Below, piece after piece: positions 1 to 5,325 of a stretch of DNA of 5,325 bases. Position numbers and translations under genes: made by a program. The notes below the pieces were generated by a model, which had not been told where the DNA came from, did no database searches, and saw only the letters and a program-made list of their open reading frames with translations. The stretch is from Candidatus Poseidoniaceae archaeon (GTDB taxonomy: Archaea > Thermoplasmatota > Poseidoniia > Poseidoniales > Poseidoniaceae): positions 1 through 5,325 of the forward strand of contig JAKUNX010000109.1 of NCBI GenBank assembly GCA_022451835.1. The letters are read 5' to 3'. Position 1 is the stretch's first letter. Each line of letters opens with the position of its first letter.

Positions 1-468
1 GGCTGAATCCCATGTTGCTGCTTCAAGTCCGGCTGGGGTGCCATCTGGTTCAGCACCGCTAGTTCCTGGCAAGAAAGTAATTACTAATTGATCATTGATT
101 AATTCACTAGCGAAATTAGGCCTTGCTGAATCCTTTATCCTAACTACTGAATTTTCAACGTCTCCACAGTAGCCTCGATATGGGTTGCTTGGGTCGAAAA
201 CATACTCGCCATCGACAATAAATTTGTAGCAGTAAATTCCTTCATTTAATGCAACTTCTGCTGTCCAAACTCCTGATGATTCGCTAAGTGTAACTGGATT
301 GTCCCAATCCCACTCGCCAGCCAATTCTACTGTAGTTGCACTGTCAGAGTAAGTAAAAACCGTATTACCACTACTATAATCGATAATCGGTTCATCCGCT
401 GAAGCTGGGATCATTGGCAATAATAATACTGTAAGGAATAATGCTGCTATACAAATCTGCTGCTTCAT
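1..468 (-). CDS. Secreted CBM48/AMPK-type glycan-binding protein, N-terminal part (probable alpha-amylase-family enzyme)
   Basis: I translated this by hand from the ATG at 468-466; the frame stays open to base 1, giving 156 residues without a stop, so the gene is cut by the window edge. Residues 1-24 form a Sec signal peptide (KQQ n-region, hydrophobic core, ASA before D25). Residues ~36-112 look like a CBM48 / AMPK-beta glycogen-binding domain: GEWDWDNPVTL (51-61), VW at 67-68, GIYCYKFIVDGEY (77-89), DPSNP (92-96) and a final ENSVV strand (105-109). C80 and C101 could form a disulfide. Residues 117-156 read like the start of a further beta-rich module. In known families such a domain often precedes a GH13 amylase or debranching catalytic domain, but that part is outside the window, so the enzymatic role is inferred from the domain and from the maltodextrin-type importer beside it. 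The ATG overlaps the stop of the ATPase gene (ATGA) and has a GAGGTGA ribosome site. Confidence 0.8.
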   Translation of the reverse strand, partial: MKQQICIAALFLTVLLLPMIPASADEPIIDYSSGNTVFTYSDSATTVELAGEWDWDNPVTLSESSGVWTAEVALNEGIYCYKFIVDGEYVFDPSNPYRGYCGDVENSVVRIKDSARPNFASELINDQLVITFLPGTSGAEPDGTPAGLEAATWDSA

Positions 469-1253
469 TTTGTCACCTCATGGTCTTTCTTGAATAGGTT
501 GTTTGCGGTATTTACCAAATCATCTATGTGATCACAAAGGAAGCTCTTGACAAAGTCATTCGCTGGATTGTGATAAGTATTCAATGGCTCATCGTGCTGT
601 TGTAGAACTCCTTTATCTAAGATTGCAATACGATCTGCTAAAGTCATGGCTTCAATTTGGTCGTGAGTTACATAAATTGTCGTAGTGCCGAGTTCGTCAT
701 GTAATTTCCTGATTTCATTTCGCATTTGATGTCTAAGTTCGGCATCAAGATTGGATAGTGGCTCGTCCATAAGTAGCACCTTTGGCCTTCTAACCAGTGC
801 TCGGCCAAGTGCAACTCTTTGCCTTTGTCCGCCGCTCAATTCTTTTGGTTTCTTATCTAAATGCTCAACTAAATCAAGCATTTCTGCGGCTTCCTGGATT
901 CTTTGTTTAATCTCATCTCCAGTTAATTTTGCATCGCCTTTGGCCATTCTTAATCCGAACGAAAGATTGTCAGCAATAGTCATATGCGGATAAAGTGCAT
1001 AGGATTGGAAAACCATACCAAGTCCACGTGCACCTGGAGGAAGGTGGTTGATTGTAACACCATCGATTTGAATTTCTCCATTGGTTACTTCTTCCAAACC
1101 AGCAAGCATCCGAAGTGTGGTAGACTTACCACAGCCAGAAGGCCCCAGCAAGACTAAGAATTCTCCATCTTTCACTTCTAAATCTAATCCATTTACAGCC
1201 ACAAAGCCATCATCATATTTCTTCGATACAGTATTATAATTTACACTAACCAT
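465..1253 (-). CDS. malK: MalK-like ABC transporter ATPase, short form without C-terminal regulatory domain
   Basis: This 262-residue cytoplasmic ATPase should dimerise and drive sugar import through the two permease parts encoded upstream. All nucleotide-binding motifs are present: Walker A GPSGCGKST (37-45), Q-loop Q83 in VFQSYALYPHMT, signature LSGGQRQRVALGRAL (139-153), Walker B VLLMDEP (159-165, catalytic E164), D-loop SNLD (167-170) and H-loop H197. The sequence is closest in style to the MalK/UgpC/MsmK carbohydrate group. Members of that group are usually about 350-380 residues with a C-terminal TOBE/OB regulatory domain. Here the chain ends about 25 residues after the nucleotide-binding domain, so that domain is absent. 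The end is a clean TGA inside an ATGA overlap with the next gene, which argues against a recent truncation. The start is supported by GGGGTGAT just upstream and a 4-bp gap from the permease stop. The exact sugar cannot be read from this protein. Confidence 0.95.
   Translation of the reverse strand: MVSVNYNTVSKKYDDGFVAVNGLDLEVKDGEFLVLLGPSGCGKSTTLRMLAGLEEVTNGEIQIDGVTINHLPPGARGLGMVFQSYALYPHMTIADNLSFGLRMAKGDAKLTGDEIKQRIQEAAEMLDLVEHLDKKPKELSGGQRQRVALGRALVRRPKVLLMDEPLSNLDAELRHQMRNEIRKLHDELGTTTIYVTHDQIEAMTLADRIAILDKGVLQQHDEPLNTYHNPANDFVKSFLCDHIDDLVNTANNLFKKDHEVTK
473..479 (-). promoter_or_regulatory. Ribosome binding site of the secreted protein gene
   Basis: GAGGTGA lies 4 nt before the ATG at 468-466, inside the last codons of the ATPase gene. 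It matches the complement of a typical 16S 3' end. It fixes the start of a gene whose ATG overlaps the preceding stop, and it suggests translational coupling. Confidence 0.75.
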
Positions 1254-1256
1254 AGT

Positions 1257-1264
1257 ATCACCCC
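1257..1264 (-). promoter_or_regulatory. Ribosome binding site of the ATPase gene
   Basis: GGGGTGAT overlaps the stop codon (TGA, 1260-1258) of the permease gene and lies 3 nt before the ATPase ATG at 1253-1251. The GGTGAT core matches an archaeal or bacterial anti-SD, and its overlap with the upstream stop fits reinitiation or coupling. Confidence 0.7.
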
Positions 1265-2505
1265 TTTACCCCTCCAGCTGCAAGCCCTTCGATCAAGAAC
1301 TTCTGGAAGAATAGGAATAGTAGCGCTACTGGCAGGCTAACCAAAATACTGGCCGCTGCAAAGTCGCCCCAGGCTTGGCCGGTAGCGGAAATCAATGAGG
1401 CAAGGCCTACTGGGAGAGTATACATGTCATTTGAGGTATTGAACGTAAGGGCAAGAAGGAATTCATTCCATGCCGCAAGGAAGCTGAACAGTGCGGTTAC
1501 CGCAACTGCTGGCAGCGATAGAGGTAGGACAACCTTAGTGAAAACTTGGAATTGGTTACAGCCATCGAGTGTTGCTGCTTCTTCTAATTCACGTGGCACC
1601 GTGTCAAAGAATCCTTTCAGCATCCACACACAAAGTGGTAGTGCCGTCACACAGTATGCCAATATCAAACCAAGATGTGAATTGAGTAATCCAAGGGTTT
1701 TCATAACCAAGAAATAAGGTACCAGGATGATGATTCCTGGGAACATTTGAACAAGTAAGAAGGCGAACATGGAAACATCTCTGCCGGTAAACTTGTACCT
1801 ACTGAAAGCATATCCAGCAGGTATTGCAATCACTAAACCAAGTAGGCTAGTACCAATTGAAACTATGAGTGAATTTCTAAACCAAATCCAAAACGATTCA
1901 CCTTCGAGTATTTTACTAAAATGCTCGCCACTAAATGAATCCCCTATTTCGCCACCAAGTGCATTGCCCGGAGAAACTGCAATATCAAAAATCCAGATTA
2001 TTGGAATCAAGGTAATGACGACGAAGTGAAGCAGAGTAATATGCGAGCCGATTTTTTGGTGTCGCTTTTGTAGATTGAAATTGCGTTTTAGCCCATATTC
2101 TATCGCCGAGACTGATAATTCTCTTGTCGCCCATACTGATACAGCGCGACTGGATAACCAGAGTAATGACAAAATGCCCGGGACAACCATCCACGCATTA
2201 ATCCAAACATTAAACAGCGAAATAGGCATCAAAATAAATCGGTAAATTCCTAAAGAAATTATTACTGAACTTATCACCAATGAAATATTCCTTTGCTGAA
2301 TATTATTTGGCCCTGGAAGAGATGCTCTTAGTGCAGCAATTGATGCGCAGCCAATAAATCCAATCAACAATAATTGATCGTCGCCGCGGAGATAATCAAA
2401 TGTAAGCAAGAAAATGTTGACTATAGTTGCAACAACCAGCCATGTGCGCAATGTCATCACCTCAATCGGAGTGTACCACGCTCGTATTATTCGCTCGTTA
2501 ATCAT
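1258..2505 (-). CDS. malG: MalG-like sugar ABC transporter permease with N-terminal four-helix extension
   Basis: Inner-membrane permease subunit, 415 residues from the chosen start. The last ~265 residues are a normal MalG-type permease: membrane segments near 154-176, 210-236, 244-269, 276-298, 333-353 and 384-404. The EAA loop at ~308-332 (EEAATLDG followed by LPLSLP) docks on the ATPase, and the C-terminus ends in EGLAAGGVKG, as MalG proteins do. The first ~140 residues are extra, with hydrophobic segments near 20-39, 44-62, 74-98 and 103-120; usual family members are about 270-300 residues. Arg/Lys-rich stretches after segments 2 and 4 fit an N-in topology with an even number of added helices. 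The start at 2505 is chosen over the longer ATG at 2547 because GGAGG (2517-2513) sits 7 nt upstream and because the ATG overlaps the fusion-gene stop as ATGA; the longer form would overlap by 46 bp. The core is certain; the role of the extension is unknown. Confidence 0.93.
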   Translation of the reverse strand: MINERIIRAWYTPIEVMTLRTWLVVATIVNIFLLTFDYLRGDDQLLLIGFIGCASIAALRASLPGPNNIQQRNISLVISSVIISLGIYRFILMPISLFNVWINAWMVVPGILSLLWLSSRAVSVWATRELSVSAIEYGLKRNFNLQKRHQKIGSHITLLHFVVITLIPIIWIFDIAVSPGNALGGEIGDSFSGEHFSKILEGESFWIWFRNSLIVSIGTSLLGLVIAIPAGYAFSRYKFTGRDVSMFAFLLVQMFPGIIILVPYFLVMKTLGLLNSHLGLILAYCVTALPLCVWMLKGFFDTVPRELEEAATLDGCNQFQVFTKVVLPLSLPAVAVTALFSFLAAWNEFLLALTFNTSNDMYTLPVGLASLISATGQAWGDFAAASILVSLPVALLFLFFQKFLIEGLAAGGVKG

Positions 2506-5126
2506 ACAGCGGCCTCCGTTGCATTGGTCTGTTTCATGTAAGTCCAAGAGAATGCGAGTAGCATTAGGAAAATTATCACTGACCAGGCTGCTGCTACTCC
2601 ATACGCACCATCTCTGAATGCGACATCGTAAACATAGGTAATCAAAATATCAGTTTGACCTGGTTCACCAAAATACAAATCCGGGCCGCCATCGGTCATG
2701 AGATAAATTACATTGAACATGTTGAATGTCCAAATAAATCCAAGTAGAGAAAGTGGCACTAAAGCGCTCTTTAGATTTGGGAAGGTGAGATGGCGGAACG
2801 CATCCCAACCAGTCACGCCATCTATTTTCGCAGCTTCATACATATCTTTTGGCAGTGCTTGAAGCGCGCCGCTTATCGACATCATCATGAAAGGAATACC
2901 AAGCCAAATGTTAACCAAAATTACAATTATTTGCGCCCCGGTGGGATCTGAGAGGAAATTAATATCTGTACCGAGTAAATCGTTAATTAGCCCATCTGGT
3001 TGAAACATTCCTTTCCAAACTAGTACAGAGATGTAAGATGGTACTGCCCACGGAAGTAATAGAATTGTTCGATAGGCTGTTTTGCCTTTGATATCAGCAC
3101 GTTGTAGCACCAATGCCAAAAACAAGCCTAAGCCAATATGTGCGCTAACGTTGACAACTGTCCAAACCAGTGTGAAAATAGTTACTCGGATAAATCCTGA
3201 AGCAGTTATTACATCCCAGAAATTAGATAACCCGATGAAGGCTTGTTCTCCAAGATGGGTTTGATCAGCATCAGTAAACGATAACCAGAAACCATACATT
3301 ACAGGATAGAAGGTCAGTACAGCAAGTGCCAGCATTGCTGGTGCAATATAGAAATGGGCAAGGCGGGAATTAGTTCTACCGAGTTGGCCATCTCGATACC
3401 TCGAGTAACTAAGTAGCGCGATTAAAGATAGTACAATAGCGCCGATAGCAAACATGACTGGGGAGGTATCGCCTGAGTCTGGACGTTCATCACTTACTCC
3501 TGTTAAACCTTCAACACTGAACAATAAGCTTGAATCAGCGTAAACCTCGATGTTGTGTAGTTTATTCGGCACCATACCAGTTAGATAGCATTCGATTTCT
3601 TGTGCCCCAGATGGTAGCAATCTAATTTGCCCCAACTGCTGCATTTCAATACCATCTGCAGTACAATTATCATAACCCGCCGATAGCACACCTTGTCCAT
3701 TATCTGCAATGATTTCAGTATGTAATTCGCCATCAAAATAAATTGAATAATTTTCTGAGCCATCGGTCGTAATATTAACTTGAATTGTTCTATATCCTAC
3801 ATTCGGCTTAATCGCATCGGCTCTCTGTAGATTTTCGATTAGAGAAATTAACTCATCATTAGCATCAGAAAGCGCGTCAGAAGTTGATGCTGTTGCAGTA
3901 TATGCTTGTTCAAATGCAGTTGAGAGTGGGCCGTAAACCAAAGACATAGCGCGGGTTGTGGGTGCTGGAGTCGCTACCTTAGTTTGTTCAAGAAATCCTG
4001 CAATTACCTCGTCGCCAAGTATCTCTTCATCGGTTTCAAGTTGTGAATGGGTCGGCATAGTATAGGTCTCAAGAGCAAATTCTTTCTGAACAGATGATGA
4101 AGATAGCCACAATGCTAACTCCGTTGCAGCAACTTTGTGAGCGCTTTGTTTGCTCACTGTCCAGCCTTTGTAAGTAACCAACGGAGACATTCTCTCACCG
4201 GTTTCACTAACTGTTGGTAACAGGGTTTGGCCAATATTCAATCTGCTATCCTCGTAGGTTGCCCAATTCCAAGGTCCATCTATGATCATTGCAGCCTTTG
4301 AAGTAATGAATTGATTCTTCATCCCTTCAATTTGGGTGCCTGTTGCTACAACTTCATTTTCTAACTCTAAATCTAACATCCAGCGCATAGATTCACTCGA
4401 GCCGTTTGAATCAAGTGTTGGATTACCATTTTCATCGAATAATGAACCGCCAAAGCCTTCTTGGATTGGGAACCACCAATATGCAGTTTTAATTGGTAAT
4501 GCTAAGCCTTGAACATCTTGTTGAGTCAGTTGCTCTGCAGCAAACAACAAATCTTGCTCTGTCCATGTTTCATCTGGATAATCTAAGCCTTCAGCATCAA
4601 ATAATGCTTTGTTGAAAATAAGTGACAGACAATCTTGGCTTGCTGGTATGCCGTATAATTCGTCACCGTAACGCATTGCATCTAGTGCGCGGCTATCAAA
4701 TTGTGATCTGTCTTGAGGGGTTAAATGAGGGCGTAAATCCTCAAGCAACGGAAATCCGTCAACCCTTACTTCGCCAATAGCTCCTAATTGATCACTGGAA
4801 AGGCGCATTAAATCGGGGGCTTCTCCCCCTTGTGCAGCAGTCATGAATAACTGGTCAGCATTGCCATAAGGAACAAGAGTGATCTCTACAGTAATGTTTG
4901 GATTTGCTGCTTCAAAAGCCCTAACTGCATTGGTAAATGTAACCTCTTCTTTACTTTCAGATGCGAATGTGTGCCAAACCTCGATTGTTATTTCCCCATC
5001 AAGAGATGAGGATTCAGAGGAATCATCAGAACCAAAATCAAGACATCCAGGGGCTAACAGAAGAGGTATTAATGAAAATACTAGCATTTTCAACTTCAAC
5101 GAAGGGTTGAGAATGCCCCTGCCCAT
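2502..5126 (-). CDS. MalE-MalF-type fusion: sugar-binding protein joined to ABC permease
   Basis: A single 874-residue chain. Residues 1-28 are a signal or lipoprotein-like leader (basic n-region, hydrophobic core, LLLAPGC with C28; the lipobox is imperfect), followed by an acidic Ser-rich spacer (29-44). Residues ~45-435 are a family-1 solute-binding domain: ITIEVWHTF near the start, PDLMRL (104-109), GDELYGIPAS (154-163), IFNKALFD (170-177) and IDGPWNW (282-288), resembling the GPW region of MalE. Residues ~441-545 are a beta-rich linker with C488 and C513. A membrane segment at ~556-574 is followed by Arg-rich YSRYRDGQLGR. Residues ~590-866 are a six-segment MalF/UgpA-type permease with the EAA loop EAAKIDG (764-770) and FPNLKSALVP (782-791). 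The MalF P2 loop is absent. I see no internal ribosome site at the junction (M558 is preceded by pyrimidine-rich CCTCCCC), so one polypeptide is likely. The ATG at 5126 has no SD and follows a TATA-like box; M14 (5087) is an alternative start. The substrate (maltodextrin) is inferred from family and neighbours. Confidence 0.93.
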   Translation of the reverse strand: MGRGILNPSLKLKMLVFSLIPLLLAPGCLDFGSDDSSESSSLDGEITIEVWHTFASESKEEVTFTNAVRAFEAANPNITVEITLVPYGNADQLFMTAAQGGEAPDLMRLSSDQLGAIGEVRVDGFPLLEDLRPHLTPQDRSQFDSRALDAMRYGDELYGIPASQDCLSLIFNKALFDAEGLDYPDETWTEQDLLFAAEQLTQQDVQGLALPIKTAYWWFPIQEGFGGSLFDENGNPTLDSNGSSESMRWMLDLELENEVVATGTQIEGMKNQFITSKAAMIIDGPWNWATYEDSRLNIGQTLLPTVSETGERMSPLVTYKGWTVSKQSAHKVAATELALWLSSSSVQKEFALETYTMPTHSQLETDEEILGDEVIAGFLEQTKVATPAPTTRAMSLVYGPLSTAFEQAYTATASTSDALSDANDELISLIENLQRADAIKPNVGYRTIQVNITTDGSENYSIYFDGELHTEIIADNGQGVLSAGYDNCTADGIEMQQLGQIRLLPSGAQEIECYLTGMVPNKLHNIEVYADSSLLFSVEGLTGVSDERPDSGDTSPVMFAIGAIVLSLIALLSYSRYRDGQLGRTNSRLAHFYIAPAMLALAVLTFYPVMYGFWLSFTDADQTHLGEQAFIGLSNFWDVITASGFIRVTIFTLVWTVVNVSAHIGLGLFLALVLQRADIKGKTAYRTILLLPWAVPSYISVLVWKGMFQPDGLINDLLGTDINFLSDPTGAQIIVILVNIWLGIPFMMMSISGALQALPKDMYEAAKIDGVTGWDAFRHLTFPNLKSALVPLSLLGFIWTFNMFNVIYLMTDGGPDLYFGEPGQTDILITYVYDVAFRDGAYGVAAAWSVIIFLMLLAFSWTYMKQTNATEAAV
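2513..2517 (-). promoter_or_regulatory. Ribosome binding site of the MalG-like permease gene
   Basis: GGAGG lies 7 nt before the ATG at 2505-2503, within the last codons of the upstream fusion gene. It decides between this start and an upstream in-frame ATG at 2547. Confidence 0.75.
3492..3806 (-). other. Beta-rich linker domain between the binding protein and permease (residues ~441-545)
   Basis: The segment alternates hydrophobic and polar residues in the manner of beta strands (YRTIQVNITT, YSIYFDGEL, GQIRLLP, HNIEVYA, LLFSVEG) and contains two cysteines, C488 and C513, that could pair outside the membrane. It follows the last helix of the binding domain and precedes an acidic spacer (DERPDSGD) and the anchoring membrane segment. 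An immunoglobulin-like or similar sandwich fold is an inference; I do not recognise a named family. Confidence 0.55.
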
Positions 5127-5129
5127 AGA

Positions 5130-5143
5130 TACCCGTTGGGGTA
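5130..5143. repeat. Short inverted repeat between TATA-like box and start codon
   Basis: Plus-strand TACCC-GTTG-GGGTA has perfect 5-bp arms and a 4-bp centre, and sits 3 nt before the start codon at 5126. Its position downstream of the TATA-like box is where an archaeal repressor could block polymerase. The arms are short enough to occur by chance. Confidence 0.3.
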
Positions 5144-5144
5144 G

Positions 5145-5155
5145 TATAGATAAAA
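5145..5155 (-). promoter_or_regulatory. Candidate promoter (TATA-like box) for the transporter operon
   Basis: TTTTATCTATA is centred about 24 nt before the ATG at 5126, and the gap contains no Shine-Dalgarno sequence. That is the spacing expected for an archaeal TATA box serving a leaderless or near-leaderless mRNA. No convincing purine-rich BRE is visible upstream. If the host were bacterial, TATACT (5148-5143) could instead be a -10 box, but I see no good -35 at the right distance. Confidence 0.5.
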
Positions 5156-5165
5156 GAGATGTGGA

Positions 5166-5325
5166 CTAAGATTTTCGTTGCCTTAGCGCTTCAACTGCCA
5201 GTACACTAACTGCTACTTGGAGGTTATAGGAGGGTACGAATCCATCCATTGGCAACTTAACTATGTAATCGGAATTTTGGATTGTTTCTTCGCTAATACC
5301 TTCACGCTCCGCACCAACAACCAAC
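5166..5325 (-). CDS. SpoU/TrmH-family RNA 2'-O-methyltransferase, C-terminal 52 residues
   Basis: The frame enters at base 5324 and ends at TAG 5168-5166. It carries the three late motifs of the SPOUT (SpoU) methyltransferase fold: LVVGAEREGIS, then VKLPMDGFVPSYNL, then QVAVSVLAVEAL in the C-terminal helix. In this family these residues form the trefoil knot that binds S-adenosylmethionine, and the Ser-x-Asn of the last motif is near the catalytic centre; the enzymes methylate ribose 2'-OH in tRNA or rRNA. The N-terminal part, including any RNA-recognition domain, is outside the window, so the RNA target cannot be named. The gene ends 39 bp before the transporter operon on the same strand. 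It is a probable housekeeping neighbour with no clear functional link, although read-through into the operon is possible. Confidence 0.88.
   Translation of the reverse strand, partial: LVVGAEREGISEETIQNSDYIVKLPMDGFVPSYNLQVAVSVLAVEALRQRKS

Noticed and set aside
2455..2470. GAGGTG followed directly by ATG inside the MalG-like gene (residue 17), a possible internal start
   Set aside because: The SD-like sequence touches the ATG, leaving no spacer, so it is unlikely to work. The start at 2505 is better placed.
2506..2547. Longer start for the MalG-like permease at ATG 2547 (14 additional residues)
   Set aside because: It would overlap the fusion gene by 46 bp, and the additional residues are polar and Cys-containing. 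The ATG at 2505 has GGAGG at good spacing and an ATGA overlap matching the other junction.
751..2617. Plus-strand open frames at 751-993, 1424-1717, 1769-2029 and 2414-2617
   Set aside because: They lie wholly or almost wholly antisense to the ATPase and permease genes, have no ribosome sites or recognisable domains, and their translations lack protein-like composition.
3453..3480. Internal start at M558 that would produce a separate MalF-like permease from the fusion gene
   Set aside because: The stretch before this ATG on the coding strand is CCTCCCC, the opposite of a ribosome site, and the reading frame continues without interruption.
5148..5157. Short T-run (CTCTTTTATC on the minus strand) as a terminator of the methyltransferase gene
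   Set aside because: Only four consecutive T residues with no preceding hairpin; it is better explained as part of the TATA-like promoter element.
3082..5169. Plus-strand frames at 3082-3264 and 4879-5169 and minus-strand frame at 3581-3763
   Set aside because: They are out-of-frame shadows of the 874-residue fusion gene, whose domains account for the whole stretch.

Overview
The window holds one compact minus-strand gene cluster for uptake of an oligosaccharide, most likely maltodextrin. It is flanked upstream by the end of a SpoU/TrmH-type RNA methyltransferase gene and runs off the left edge inside a secreted protein gene. All real genes are on the minus strand, so transcription goes from high to low coordinates. 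The organism is probably an archaeon, and a marine planktonic euryarchaeon (Marine Group II / Poseidoniales type) would fit. The evidence is an SD-less first gene with a TATA-like box about 24 nt before its ATG (leaderless style), internal genes with GGAGG / GAGGTGA / GGGGTGA ribosome sites, short overlapping genes, moderate GC, and a lipoprotein-like leader followed by an acidic Ser/Asp/Glu-rich spacer. This is an inference from style; a bacterial source is not excluded.

Layout in the direction of transcription: (1) 5325-5166, the last 52 residues of a SpoU-fold 2'-O-methyltransferase. (2) A 39-bp gap with a candidate promoter and a small inverted repeat. (3) 5126-2502, an 874-residue fusion of a MalE-like binding protein, a beta-rich linker domain, one extra membrane segment and a MalF-like permease. 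(4) 2505-1258, a MalG-like permease with an N-terminal extension of about four membrane segments. (5) 1253-465, a MalK-like ATPase that lacks the usual C-terminal regulatory domain. (6) 468-1, the N-terminal 156 residues of a Sec-exported protein with a CBM48/AMPK-type glycogen-binding domain, probably the start of an alpha-amylase-family enzyme.

Genes 3 to 6 are joined by ATGA overlaps (3/4 and 5/6) or a 4-bp gap (4/5), so they look translationally coupled. The proposed logic is that the exported protein binds or cuts alpha-glucan outside the cell, the tethered binding domain captures the oligosaccharides, the MalF-like and MalG-like domains form the channel, and the MalK-like subunit powers import. 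The parts are familiar, but their arrangement is unusual in three ways: the binding domain is covalently fused to the permease, the other permease is enlarged, and the ATPase is reduced to its motor core. There is no gene-free stretch longer than 300 bases, and I see no RNA gene, insertion sequence or CRISPR array.
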